Shown piece by piece: positions 1 to 12,403 of a stretch of DNA of 64,000 bases. Where the stretch lies: positions 1 through 64,000 of the forward strand of contig CAZLYK010000011.1 in NCBI GenBank assembly GCA_964563495.1, given 5' to 3'. Position 1 is the stretch's first letter. The number at the start of each line of letters is the position of its first letter. This stretch comes from CAZLYK01 sp964563495 (GTDB taxonomy: Bacteria; Acidobacteriota; Blastocatellia; RBC074). Made by a program: the position numbers and the translations under genes. Below the pieces are notes generated by a model. It ran no database searches and was not told the origin of the DNA. It saw only the letters and a program-made list of their open reading frames with translations.

Positions 1-32
1 AGGGAAACTGAGACCGAAATATTTATGATTTA

Positions 33-96
33 ATCGCCCCGTCGCCCCGTCGCCCTGTCCCCCCGTCGCCCTGTCGCCCCGTCCCCCCGTCATCCT
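33..96. repeat. Tandem octamer repeat (GTCGCCCC-like)
   Basis: About eight consecutive 8-bp units, variants of GTCGCCCC, GTCGCCCT and GTCCCCCC, end about 55 bp before the first gene. Short degenerate tandem words of this type recur as heptamers at 41456-41474 and 59615-59642. Function is unknown; they resemble in style the short tandemly repeated repetitive sequences known from cyanobacteria. Confidence 0.8.
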
Positions 97-151
97 CCTA
101 TCCCCAAATTGTTCTGGACTTATGATTGGATAGCAGTACAATCAAAATCAT

Positions 152-1375
152 ATGATCTACGCTGAAATAGTCGAGGCTGAAGGCCACTTGGTTGATTCGC
201 AAATTCTTTCCAACATCATGGACCGTGTCATCGAATGCGGCGCGGTTTATGAAGTCATAGATTTCCAGCTCGGCCGGACCAACGAACAGTTCTCAAAGCT
301 GAGGCTGCGGATCATGGCTCCGACTGAACAGATCCTCGATAAGACGATCGAAGAGCTGATCGAGTTCGGTTGTTATCAGGCGAAGACAATCGACGCCATA
401 ATCAGGCCCGCTCCGATGGATAAAGTCGTGCCGGATGATTTTTACTCGACGACCAACCATCGCACCTTCATCAGGCTTGATGGAGTCTGGCTGGAAGTGG
501 CCAATCAACGCATGGATGGCGTGATCATCGTCAGCGAAGGCGAGGCGGGCAGACGAGCCGAATGCCGCAAGTTGCGCGACGTCAGGGAAGGCGAGATGGT
601 CGTCTGCGGCCCGCACGGCATCCGGATCCAGCCGGAATTCAAAGAACGCGACCGGCTCGGCTTCGCGTTTATGGCCAACGACATCTCGTCCGAGCGCCGG
701 GTCGAAACGGCAGTCCGCAAGGTCGCCGAGATGATGCACCGGGTCAAAGAGGCAGACGGGCGAATAGTCCTGGTCGCGGGCCCGGTCGTCATCCACACCG
801 GCGGAGCCGAGGCGTTCTGTCAAATTATCCGCGCGGGGTACGTCGATTCATTGCTGGCCGGAAACGCGATCGCGGTTCACGACATCGAGCATTCCCTCTT
901 CGGCACCTCTCTGGGCGTCGATCTGGAGCACGGGGTGCCGATCGAGGAAGGCCATAAAAACCACATGCGCGCGATCAACACGATCAACCGCTTCGGTTCG
1001 ATCAGGGGCGCCGTCGAAGCCGGCGTGCTCAACACCGGCGTCATGTACGAGTGCGTCAAAAATAATGTCTCGTACGTGCTCGCCGGCTCGATCCGCGATG
1101 ACGGCCCGCTGCCGGACACCGAGATGAACCTGATCAAAGCTCAGGAAGAGTACGCCCGGCAGCTCGAAGGCGCAAAGATGGTCATCTGCCTCTCGACTAT
1201 GCTCCATTCAATCGGAGTGGGAAATATGACGCCTTCGTGGGTTCGCATGGTCTGCGTGGATATCAATCCGGCGGTGGTGACAAAACTCTCCGACCGCGGG
1301 TCACAGCAGACGGTCGGCATCGTGACCGATGTCGGAACCTTTCTGAATCTACTCGCTCACCAGCTGGGGAAATAG
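152..1375 (+). CDS. TIGR00300 / LOR-SDH domain protein, possible ornithine cyclodeaminase-type enzyme
   Basis: A 407-residue soluble protein. The N-terminal half (MIYAEIVEAEGHLVDSQIL, then the ECGAVYEV region) and the C-terminal half (LLAGNAIAVHDIEHSLFGTS, HKNHMRAINTI) match my recollection of the TIGR00300 family, which corresponds to the LOR/SDH domain. Members have been linked to NAD-dependent ornithine cyclodeamination to proline in archaea and to the C-terminal part of the cyanobacterial arginine dihydrolase AgrE/ArgZ. No arginine dihydrolase domain is present, so it is the stand-alone form. The ATG at 152 is used; no strong Shine-Dalgarno is visible. The stop TAG lies inside the first GACAGGAT repeat. 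The exact reaction is inferred from family knowledge only. Confidence 0.75.
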   Translation: MIYAEIVEAEGHLVDSQILSNIMDRVIECGAVYEVIDFQLGRTNEQFSKLRLRIMAPTEQILDKTIEELIEFGCYQAKTIDAIIRPAPMDKVVPDDFYSTTNHRTFIRLDGVWLEVANQRMDGVIIVSEGEAGRRAECRKLRDVREGEMVVCGPHGIRIQPEFKERDRLGFAFMANDISSERRVETAVRKVAEMMHRVKEADGRIVLVAGPVVIHTGGAEAFCQIIRAGYVDSLLAGNAIAVHDIEHSLFGTSLGVDLEHGVPIEEGHKNHMRAINTINRFGSIRGAVEAGVLNTGVMYECVKNNVSYVLAGSIRDDGPLPDTEMNLIKAQEEYARQLEGAKMVICLSTMLHSIGVGNMTPSWVRMVCVDINPAVVTKLSDRGSQQTVGIVTDVGTFLNLLAHQLGK

Positions 1376-1391
1376 ACAGGATTACAGCGGC

Positions 1392-1463
1392 TTTCAGTTT
1401 CGTGCGTCCTGTCAGACGCACGACCGTCAGGGAGGGCGACTGACAGGACGCACGAAACTGAAA
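1392..1463. repeat. Long hairpin, 24-bp perfect arms
   Basis: Arms 1392-1415 and 1440-1463 are exact reverse complements around a 24-nt loop. The arms begin TTTCAGTTTCGTGCG. This sequence is seen once in the window and differs from the AGGA-loop hairpins. Confidence 0.85.
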
Positions 1464-1509
1464 AACCGCGCTGATCGCATTGGTCATCAATCAATGCTTA
1501 CCCTGCGGC

Positions 1510-1567
1510 AGCAAGTTTCACGTTTGTGCGACCGCGAGGACGCGATCGCACAAACGTGAAACTTGCT
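1510..1567. repeat. AGGA-loop hairpin family, copy 1
   Basis: Arms 1510-1536 and 1541-1567 (27 nt, one G.T-type mismatch) flank the tetranucleotide loop AGGA. The core CACGTTTGTGCGACCGCG is shared with the copies at 46860-46917 and, with paired changes, 56826-56873. Confidence 0.85.
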
Positions 1568-1587
1568 ATAATCCTGTCAAAATCCGG

Positions 1588-2021
<434 letters not shown>

Positions 2022-2025
<4 letters not shown>

Positions 2026-2288
2026 AAACCGCCGCCCGAGACTGGTGGAAAGACGGCCAGAGTGTCCCCTTGCCGTAATGGCGCTTGTAAATTGGCGTGC
2101 TCTTCGTTGACTGCGAAGAGCGCGCTTCGCTCGAAACGCTCGAGCACCGGGTACCGCAATTTCAATTCAGCCCAAGCGGTTGAAGCCGCGGCCGGCGCAG
2201 GCAGTTCAAGCTTCAACTCGCTGATCCCGGTTGCCTCGCGGCAGGCGCCGAAGAGCAGAACTGTGATGTCGATCAAATCCCGATTCAT
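2022..2288 (-). CDS. moaD: Molybdopterin synthase sulfur carrier subunit MoaD
   Basis: An 88-residue ubiquitin-fold protein. LDVTVLLFGACREATG-like N-terminal sequence and a C-terminal PPVSGG motif identify MoaD, whose terminal Gly-Gly is adenylylated and thiocarboxylated. The ATG at 2288 is chosen because upstream codons in the same frame would run into the neighbouring amidotransferase gene. The reading frame does not stop after Gly-Gly: it ends S-G-G-G-L before TGA. The MoaD tail is normally exposed directly, so this short extension is odd and would need trimming or tolerance. The gene overlaps moaE by four bases. Confidence 0.9.
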
Positions 2289-2295
2289 ATTTTGT

Positions 2296-3282
2296 TTAAA
2301 AACCGGTCGCGGGTATGCCGGTCGACCCGGCGGACGTGTCATTCGCGCCCGGCGCTTTGCCGGCCAACGGCTGGCTGGTCTCGTCGCTGAACAGGTTAGC
2401 CTCTTTGCCGCGAAAGCGGAGAGACTCGATCAGAAAATTGTCGAAGAGCAATCTTCCATCCCGGCTCTCATTGCGATGCTCCCAGTATTTGTCGGCCTGC
2501 CAGTCCTGGAATGACTTTTCGATGTGAAATTGGACGCTATAAATCAACTGCTCGGGCGTGCGGCGGACCATCATTTGGACCTCCGCCAGATAGCCGCGGC
2601 AGAGCTGGTGGAAACCTTCGGGCAGCCGGTCCAGTTGCAGCCCGTGGTTTTGCCAGACGCGCAGCAGGTGGCGCCGGTTGGTGTATCGCTGCCAGCGGGC
2701 GCTCGGACGATTGTCGATCCCGTTAAAGATCGGATCGCAGATATCGGTGATCTTGACAAAGCGATACTGATACTCGATCAACCGACCCTGCCGTTTCTGG
2801 TTTGGGAGCTTGCCGTCGAGCGTGACGATCTGAGCCCCGAAAGCCTGCCCGACCAATTGATGACCGCCGCAGATCCCCAACACGGGGACCGGCGTCCGGT
2901 GAATAAAATGATTGAAACTTTCGATCACCTCTGGTGAATAGAGGTCGAAATCGCGCAAAGTCCCGCTCAGCAGGATCGCATCCGGGTCGAACTCGCGAAC
3001 CGCATTGTCATTCAAATCGGCGATGTTGACGATCTGGATCTCCGGTTCGCGGATCAGCTTTCGCACGTTGCTTTCGATATTCCCCATGGCGAGGGTCGCG
3101 ATCATCCGCTCAAGCCGCACCCACTTCCCCGGATGAAAATCCGGTTCCCCGCGGGCGACATCCGAATAATGGCATTCATCGGCGACCAGATTGTCAACCA
3201 GGAGGACGCGCATCGTTTGTATCCGTGGGGTGATCACCTCGTAGAGGCAGTAACGGTCGCTCCACGTCTCATTTACAGTCAT
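2296..3282 (-). CDS. Class I glutamine amidotransferase family protein
   Basis: A 328-residue protein with a type 1 glutamine amidotransferase domain. The nucleophile elbow is VLGICGGHQLVGQAFG near residue 140. The catalytic His-Glu pair sits in SVQFHIEKSFQ, where the usual Pro between them is Ile. It lacks a fused synthetase domain. The stretch LSGTLRDFDLYSPEV is typical of this domain. The ATG at 3282 has GGAG eight bases upstream; an internal ATG at 3213 (MRVLLVDN) is the alternative. It lies just upstream of moaD on the same strand, 7 bp apart, but a role in cofactor synthesis is not implied by sequence. The acceptor substrate is unknown. Confidence 0.8.
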   Translation of the reverse strand: MTVNETWSDRYCLYEVITPRIQTMRVLLVDNLVADECHYSDVARGEPDFHPGKWVRLERMIATLAMGNIESNVRKLIREPEIQIVNIADLNDNAVREFDPDAILLSGTLRDFDLYSPEVIESFNHFIHRTPVPVLGICGGHQLVGQAFGAQIVTLDGKLPNQKRQGRLIEYQYRFVKITDICDPIFNGIDNRPSARWQRYTNRRHLLRVWQNHGLQLDRLPEGFHQLCRGYLAEVQMMVRRTPEQLIYSVQFHIEKSFQDWQADKYWEHRNESRDGRLLFDNFLIESLRFRGKEANLFSDETSQPLAGKAPGANDTSAGSTGIPATGF

Positions 3283-3376
3283 TATGTTTTCTCCGATTTC
3301 GACTAAGCAATATCCAAGTATTCAAGCTTACTACAACCCGGCCTGATCAGAGTAGGCAGCCGGAATTTTCTCGCAT

Positions 3377-3406
3377 TTGTCAAAGCCCGTGCCGATCCGT
3401 TAAAAT
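3377..3406 (+). promoter_or_regulatory. Candidate sigma-70-like promoter for uvrA
   Basis: TTGTCA at 3377-3382 is followed after 17 bp by TTAAAA (or after 18 bp by TAAAAT), about 90 bp before the uvrA start. It lies in the 213-bp divergent space between the amidotransferase and uvrA. Pattern match only. Confidence 0.35.
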
Positions 3407-3495
3407 CAACAATTCGTGTCAAACACCAACTTCAGTCTAACGACGCCCATGAGCCGCGGGGCCGGCCGCTCGTTTCCAGATTTTCGGAGCAATTG

Positions 3496-6358
<2,863 letters not shown>

Positions 6359-6363
<5 letters not shown>

Positions 6364-6444
6364 ACAGGATTGACAGGATTTTTCCAGGATCCGACAAGAC
6401 ATAGTCTTTTTCATCCTGTAAAAATCTTGTTTATCCTGTCTATT
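6359..6444. repeat. GACAGGAT palindromic repeat, copy 2
   Basis: Begins at the uvrA stop (AAATAGACAGGATTGACAGG) and ends with TTATCCTGTCTATT. The inner arms are less perfect than in other copies. It sits between co-directional genes. Confidence 0.85.
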
Positions 6445-6526
6445 CATATTCGGGGGCTTGTATTATTGTGTCCGGGCGCGGTCATCATCGCGACAAATAC
6501 CAACAACCACGAGCAAGAGAGAAAGT

Positions 6527-9500
6527 ATGAAGATCACACGCCTCCTCGTCTTATTCTGCCTGATCGGCCTGCTTGTCGCAGCCGTGGATTGGGCGATCGA
6601 TCACAAGCATGCCTTTGCCCGGCAATCCGGCGGCGGATTCACCATCGAACAGGTCTTAAGCTCACCGTTCCCGAGCGAGCTGAAAGCCTCGCCGTCAGGC
6701 GATCGTGTCGCCTGGGTCTTCGATGCTCAGGGCAGGCGTAATATCTGGGTGGCTGAAGGGCCGCGATTCAAGGCCCGCCAGTTGACCGGCTACAACGAGG
6801 ACACCGGGCAGGAGATCACCGAGCTCGAATTCACGGCTGACGGCAAATGGCTGGTCTACGTGCGTGGCGGAAACAAGAACTCCGCTGGAGAGGTTCCCAA
6901 TCCGACCACTGACCCTTCCGGTGTAAAGCAGGAGATCTTTGCGGTCTCGTATGAAACGGGGCGCGTCCGGCGCCTGGCTGAAGGCAACTCTCCGGTCGTT
7001 TCAACTACCGGAAACCGCATTGTCTATAACAAAGACGGACAACTCTGGACGGTCGAAATCGCGGAAGGCTCAGAGCCGCACCGCATGTTTTCGGCCAGGG
7101 GGGAGAATTTTTCACCGGCGTGGTCGCCGGATGGTGGGAGGCTGGCTTTTGTCAGCTCGCGCAATACACACAGCCTGATCGGAATTTACGACACAGCAAA
7201 GAACGCGATCAGGTATCTGGCGCCCTCCGTCGATCGCGACAGCAATCCGCGCTGGTCACCCGATGGCCGCAAGGTGGCGTTTATACGCCAGCCGGCGCGT
7301 GGTTCACAACCGCGGCCGATCTTTCAGGATCAGCCGGATCCCTGGGCGATCATGGTCGCCGACTCGGGCTCCGGGGCTGTGCGTGAGATCTGGCGCAGCG
7401 GCAACAGGCTTGAGGACTCGCCGCCCAGGATGGCCGGGACGGACATCCTGCAATGGGCGGCTGACGACCGGATAGTCTTTATCTCCGAGCAGGACAACTG
7501 GATGCATCTCTACTCGATCGCGGCCGGCGGCGGCGAGGCGAAGCCTCTCACTTCCGGAGCGTGCGAGTATGAGCAAATGACTCTGACGCCGGACAAGCGC
7601 GAGATCATCTACGCTTCGAACTGCAATGATATAGACCGCCGGCATCTCTCGCGCGTCAACGTCGTGACGGGTCAGCAAACATCTATCACCGGCGGCGAGG
7701 GGATCGAATGGAGTCCGGTGGTGACTGCCTCGGGCGATTATCTGGTCTACTGCGGATCGAATGCCCAACAGCCGGCCATGCCGCGTTTCAGGAAGATCGG
7801 CGCCGGCGGCACGGAATCTATCATCGCCGCTGAGGCTTTGCCGATGGACTTCCCTGCCCCGAAGCTGGTCACGCCGCAGCAGGTGATCTTCAAGGCGGCT
7901 GACGGCCTCGAAATCCACGGCCAGCTATTCTTGCCGAAAAATGCCGGCGTGGGTGAGAAGCTGCCGTCGGTAATCTTTATGCACGGAGGGCCGTCCAGAC
8001 AGATGATGCTCGGCTGGCACAACCGCTACTACTATCACAACGCCTACGGCTTCAATCAATACCTGGCCAGCCGCGGTTACGCGGTATTGTCCGTCAACTA
8101 TCGACTGGGGATCGGATATGGTCGAGCATTCCGGATGGCCAAGAATGGCGGCGGGCGCGGGGCTTCGGAATACCAGGATATCCTTGCGGCAGCCGGCTAC
8201 CTGCGCTCGCGCCCGGAGATAGACACGGCCAGGATCGGGTTGTGGGGAGGCAGCTATGGCGGTTATCTGACCGCGCTCGGACTGGCGCGTAATTCCGATA
8301 TCTTCGCCGCCGGCGTCGATCTGCACGGCGTTCACGACTGGTCATTGCGGATCTCGCAGACACCCTGGATCGATTACGCAGATCGCGACGCCGCCAGGAT
8401 CGCACGTGAATCTTCACCGATCGGGTGGGTCGATAAATGGCGATCTCCGGTTCTGCTGATCCACGGCGATGACGACCGGAATGTGGCGTTTGCTCAAACC
8501 GTCGATCTGGTCAGGAGACTGCGCGATCGGAATGTGGTCAACGAAGTCATAGTCTACCCCGACGAGATCCATGATTTTCTGCTCCACCGCCACTGGCTGG
8601 AGATCTATCGAGCCTCGTCGGATTTCCTCGATCGGTATTTGAAGAACCGACAGGCGACACAGCAGACGTCTCAAAAGGTCTCGAAACTCGATCTATTGAT
8701 TCGCGGCGGCAGCGTTTTGGATGGAACCGGAGCTGCCGCGGTCAGGGCCGATATCGGGGTCAGCGGCGATCGGATCGTTTTTGTCGGCGACGCGGCGAGA
8801 GAGAATCTCGACGCCGGCCGGACAATCGATGCAGCCGGGCTGATCGTCTCACCCGGCTTCATCGATCCGCACACTCACACCTGGGAGTACCTCTCAAAAC
8901 CGGAAGACAAAGACAATCTCAACTTCCTCTTTCAGGGGGTGACGACGGTCATGACCGGCAATGACGGGAGCAGCCCTTTTCCGCTCAAAGACACTTTCGA
9001 TCTGTGGCAGCGACAGGGGCTCGGAACCAATGCGGCTCTCTTTGTCGGCCACGGGACGGTGCGACGCCTGACCATGGGCATGAGCGACGCGCCGTCCAAT
9101 CCTGAACAGATCGAGAACATGAAGCAACTGGTCAAAAAGGGGATGGAAGACGGCGCGATCGGGCTTTCATCGGGGCTTTATTACGCCCCCGGCAGCTATG
9201 CCAAAACCGAGGAAGTGATCGAACTGGCCAAAATCGCTGCGCAATACGGTGGGATCTATGATACCCACCTGCGAGACGAAAGCTCGTACTCGATCGGGCT
9301 TCTAGGATCGATCAAAGAAGCCATCCGGATCAGCCGCGAAGCAAATATCCCGTCACATATCTCGCACATCAAAGCACTCGGGACGGATGTCTGGGGTCAG
9401 AGCTCACAAGTTATCGAGATCATCAATCAGGCTCGGGCAAGCGGGCTCAATCTGACCGCCAACCAATACCCATACACGGCTTCGGGGACCGGGTTGTCCG

Positions 9501-10183
9501 CCGCGCTGCTGCCCCGCTGGGCTGAAGCCGGCGGGCGAGAAGAACTGCTCAAACGGATCGCCGGCGCCGAGACCAGAAAGCGCCTGGTCGCAGAGATGGA
9601 AGCCAACCTCAAACGGCGCGGCGGCGCAAATTCATTGCTCATCACCTCTTCGAACAACCGCGGCCTGATCGGCAAACGACTCGATCAAATCGCCCGGGAG
9701 ATGAGCAAAACGCCGGTCGATGCGGCGCTGGAGATAATCCAAAACGGGGGCGCAGGAGTCGCATCTTTTAATATGAGCGAAAAGGATATCGAAAATTTCA
9801 TGCGCCAGGATTGGGTCATGACCGGCAGTGATGGCGGCCGAAGCGGTCACCCGCGCGGCTTTGGCACTTACCCTCGCAAGATCCGCGAGTACATCCTCAA
9901 CCGTAAAATCATCTCCCTTCCCCGAATGATCCAGGCCAGCAGCCTTCAGGTCGCAGAACTGACCGGATTGCACGAGCGAGGGAAGATCGCCGAGGGCTAT
10001 TTCGCCGATATCATCGTCTTCGACGAAAAGACGATCACCGATCGGGCCACTTATGAACAGCCCGAGACGCCGGCTGAAGGGATGCGCTATGTCATCGTCA
10101 ATGGACAGGTAGCCGTCGACAACGGCAAATATACGGGAGCGCTGGCCGGTCGGCCCTTGCGTAAGACCAATCGCCAGGATTGA
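6527..10183 (+). CDS. Fused S9 family peptidase / N-acyl-D-amino-acid deacylase
   Basis: A 1218-residue secreted or membrane-anchored protein with two enzymes in one chain. Residues 1-35 hold a hydrophobic signal or anchor. Then comes a TolB/PD40-type propeller and an S9 (prolyl oligopeptidase-like) hydrolase with nucleophile motif WGGSYGGYL, acid HGDDDRNV and His in DEIHDFLL. From about residue 720 begins an amidohydrolase of the D-aminoacylase type: DLLIRGGSVLDGTG, metal motif SPGFIDPHTHTWEY, GVTTVMTGNDGSS, FVGHGTVR, IPSHISHIKA and a C-terminal DIIVFDEKTI. The metal-ligand Cys common in GNCG is Asp here. No stop or frameshift separates the halves. The start at 6527 follows GAGAGAAAG. The end, NRQD-TGA, is repeat-encoded. 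It probably degrades peptides containing D- or acylated residues. Confidence 0.85.
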   Translation: MKITRLLVLFCLIGLLVAAVDWAIDHKHAFARQSGGGFTIEQVLSSPFPSELKASPSGDRVAWVFDAQGRRNIWVAEGPRFKARQLTGYNEDTGQEITELEFTADGKWLVYVRGGNKNSAGEVPNPTTDPSGVKQEIFAVSYETGRVRRLAEGNSPVVSTTGNRIVYNKDGQLWTVEIAEGSEPHRMFSARGENFSPAWSPDGGRLAFVSSRNTHSLIGIYDTAKNAIRYLAPSVDRDSNPRWSPDGRKVAFIRQPARGSQPRPIFQDQPDPWAIMVADSGSGAVREIWRSGNRLEDSPPRMAGTDILQWAADDRIVFISEQDNWMHLYSIAAGGGEAKPLTSGACEYEQMTLTPDKREIIYASNCNDIDRRHLSRVNVVTGQQTSITGGEGIEWSPVVTASGDYLVYCGSNAQQPAMPRFRKIGAGGTESIIAAEALPMDFPAPKLVTPQQVIFKAADGLEIHGQLFLPKNAGVGEKLPSVIFMHGGPSRQMMLGWHNRYYYHNAYGFNQYLASRGYAVLSVNYRLGIGYGRAFRMAKNGGGRGASEYQDILAAAGYLRSRPEIDTARIGLWGGSYGGYLTALGLARNSDIFAAGVDLHGVHDWSLRISQTPWIDYADRDAARIARESSPIGWVDKWRSPVLLIHGDDDRNVAFAQTVDLVRRLRDRNVVNEVIVYPDEIHDFLLHRHWLEIYRASSDFLDRYLKNRQATQQTSQKVSKLDLLIRGGSVLDGTGAAAVRADIGVSGDRIVFVGDAARENLDAGRTIDAAGLIVSPGFIDPHTHTWEYLSKPEDKDNLNFLFQGVTTVMTGNDGSSPFPLKDTFDLWQRQGLGTNAALFVGHGTVRRLTMGMSDAPSNPEQIENMKQLVKKGMEDGAIGLSSGLYYAPGSYAKTEEVIELAKIAAQYGGIYDTHLRDESSYSIGLLGSIKEAIRISREANIPSHISHIKALGTDVWGQSSQVIEIINQARASGLNLTANQYPYTASGTGLSAALLPRWAEAGGREELLKRIAGAETRKRLVAEMEANLKRRGGANSLLITSSNNRGLIGKRLDQIAREMSKTPVDAALEIIQNGGAGVASFNMSEKDIENFMRQDWVMTGSDGGRSGHPRGFGTYPRKIREYILNRKIISLPRMIQASSLQVAELTGLHERGKIAEGYFADIIVFDEKTITDRATYEQPETPAEGMRYVIVNGQVAVDNGKYTGALAGRPLRKTNRQD

Positions 10184-10231
10184 CGGGGTGATCCCGTCAA
10201 TCCTGGAACAAGCTTGTTCATCCTGTCTATT
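10169..10231. repeat. GACAGGAT palindromic repeat, copy 3 (short)
   Basis: A shortened copy. CCAGGATTGACGGG (10174-10187) pairs with CCCGTCAATCCTGG (10193-10206), then TTCATCCTGTCTATT closes the element. Its left part encodes the last residues and TGA stop of the fusion peptidase. Confidence 0.8.
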
Positions 10232-10245
10232 CCCACTCAATCAGC

Positions 10246-12378
10246 ATGAAGATCTGGAAAGTTACAGTCTCAATCATCCTGGCGTTTTCGGCCTTATGGT
10301 TCGTTCGAATCCATCGAGCGGGCGAGCAAACGGAGAGCTACAGCGAATGGCGGGCATTCGGAGGCGGTCCGGAAAACACCCATTATACCTCGCTCAGACA
10401 GATCAATCGTGAGAACGTGCACGAGCTGGCAGTCGCGTGGAGCTACGAGACCGGCGACGCGTTCCCCGGCTCAGAGATGCAGTGCAATCCGATCATCGTC
10501 GATGGAATTTTATATGCGACGACGCCGAAGGTGCGCGTGATTGCGCTCGATGCCGCAACCGGCCGGCTGATCTGGAGCTTCAACCCGAGCGAAACCGACA
10601 AACCGCTCGGAAAGATGCGCAACCGGGGCGTAACTTACTGGGAAGGCGGCGGTGAGAAGCGGATCTATTTCGGTTTTCGCCAGTATCTATACTCGCTCGA
10701 CGCGAAGACGGGCAGACCCGCTCCGGGTTTTGGCCTGGACGGGCGCCTCGATCTGCGCAAGGGACTGGGCCGCGACCCGCAGAAACTGACGGTCACGCTG
10801 ACCACGCCCGGCGTCGTCTATCGCGACCTCCTGATCATCGGCAGTCTGGTCAGCGAGGCTCTGCCGTCAGCACCTGGGCATATTCGAGCGGTCGATGCAC
10901 GCACCGGCAAGCTGCGCTGGATCTTTCACACGATCCCACAACCCGGTGAGTTCGGCGATCAAACCTGGCCGAAAGACGCCTGGCAGTACACCGGCGGGGC
11001 GAACAACTGGAGCGGCATGGCGATAGATCAGAAGCGGGGGCTGGTTTTTGCCCCGACCGGTTCGGCGGCGTTCGATTTTTACGGTGCCAATCGTCACGGC
11101 GACAATCTCTTCGCCAACACGCTCCTCTGCCTTAATGCTTCGACGGGGCAGCGCGTCTGGCATTTCCAGGCCGTCAAACACGACGTCTGGGATCGGGATT
11201 TTCCAGCGGCTCCCGTCTTGATCACAATCGATCGAGGTGGTCGTCGGATCGAGGCTGTGGCTCAACCGACGAAGTCCGGGCACGTCTTCGTCTTTGAGAG
11301 AGAGACGGGCAAGCCGGTTTTCCCGATAGTATACCGAAAGGTTCCGACGGCTGGAGCCGATGGAGAAAAGCTGGCCGAGACCCAGCCGCTCCCGGCCCTG
11401 CCTCCGCCGTTTGCCCGGCAGTTCCTGAGCGAAGACATGCTCACCCGTCGCACACCCGAAGCCCACCAGGCGGCGCTCGAAAAGTTTCGACGCGTGCGCA
11501 GCCAGGGGCAGTTCGAGCCGCCGAGCCTTGAAGGGACAATCGTCTTTCCCGGCTTCGATGGCGGCGCCGAATGGGGCGGAGCGGCTTTCGATCCCGAAAC
11601 CGGCTGGCTCTATCTCAATTCGAATGAGATGGCCTGGATCCTCCGCCTGGTCGAGAAGAAGCGGCCTCAAGCCCAATTGAGCGGCAAAAGCCTCTACCAG
11701 CGCAATTGCGCGAGCTGCCACAAGACCGACTTGAGCGGCTCGCCCCCGGAATTCCCCTCGCTCAAAGGCCTGAGCGGGAAATACAAAAGCTCGGAGATCA
11801 CCAGATTGATCCGGACGGGTCAGGGGCGCATGCCGGGATATTCGTCACTCGGCGATCCGGCGATCAACGCCATCACCGCATATCTGCTCAATGGTAAAGA
11901 CACCCCGGCAGCCGCAGTCAGTGCCGCTCCCTCGTCGATCGATCTGAAATACACGATCGACGGTTACAATCGCTTCCTGGACGCCGAAGGGTATCCGGCG
12001 ATAGCCCCACCCTGGGGGACGCTCAACGCAATCGACCTCAAAGCGGGCAAGCTCGCCTGGCAGATCCCTTTCGGCGAATATCCGGAGCTCGCCGCCAAGG
12101 GAGTGCGCGACACCGGCAGTGAAAATTACGGCGGAGCGATCGTCACGGCGAGCGGCCTGCTGATTATCGGAGCGACCAACTTCGACAAGAAGTTCCGGAT
12201 CTTCGATAAAACGACCGGCAAACTGCTCTGGGAAACGACTCTCCCCGCGGCCGGAAACGCCACTCCGGCTACCTATCAAATCGACGGCCGCCAATTCATC
12301 GTGATTGCCGCGGGCGGTGGCAAATCAAAAGACCCATCCGGCGGAAGCTATCTGGCTTTTGCTCTGCCGAAGAAATAG
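10246..12378 (+). CDS. PQQ-dependent dehydrogenase with inserted cytochrome c domain
   Basis: A 710-residue periplasmic quinoprotein of the glucose/alcohol dehydrogenase propeller type. After an N-terminal hydrophobic segment, EWRAFGGGPENTHYTSL and LDAATGRLIWSF mark the first propeller blades, and LIIGATNFDKKFRIFDKTTG the last. Between blades lies a cytochrome c domain with one haem motif CASCH near residue 488 and a candidate Met ligand in GRMPGYSS. Such internal haem domains pass electrons from PQQ to the respiratory chain. It is 62 bp downstream of the peptidase fusion, separated by a repeat, so co-transcription is uncertain. The substrate cannot be read from sequence; sugars or sugar alcohols are most likely. 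Confidence 0.85.
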   Translation: MKIWKVTVSIILAFSALWFVRIHRAGEQTESYSEWRAFGGGPENTHYTSLRQINRENVHELAVAWSYETGDAFPGSEMQCNPIIVDGILYATTPKVRVIALDAATGRLIWSFNPSETDKPLGKMRNRGVTYWEGGGEKRIYFGFRQYLYSLDAKTGRPAPGFGLDGRLDLRKGLGRDPQKLTVTLTTPGVVYRDLLIIGSLVSEALPSAPGHIRAVDARTGKLRWIFHTIPQPGEFGDQTWPKDAWQYTGGANNWSGMAIDQKRGLVFAPTGSAAFDFYGANRHGDNLFANTLLCLNASTGQRVWHFQAVKHDVWDRDFPAAPVLITIDRGGRRIEAVAQPTKSGHVFVFERETGKPVFPIVYRKVPTAGADGEKLAETQPLPALPPPFARQFLSEDMLTRRTPEAHQAALEKFRRVRSQGQFEPPSLEGTIVFPGFDGGAEWGGAAFDPETGWLYLNSNEMAWILRLVEKKRPQAQLSGKSLYQRNCASCHKTDLSGSPPEFPSLKGLSGKYKSSEITRLIRTGQGRMPGYSSLGDPAINAITAYLLNGKDTPAAAVSAAPSSIDLKYTIDGYNRFLDAEGYPAIAPPWGTLNAIDLKAGKLAWQIPFGEYPELAAKGVRDTGSENYGGAIVTASGLLIIGATNFDKKFRIFDKTTGKLLWETTLPAAGNATPATYQIDGRQFIVIAAGGGKSKDPSGGSYLAFALPKK

Positions 12379-12403
12379 GCCGGTTCGATAGATCAAAGTC
12401 CGG

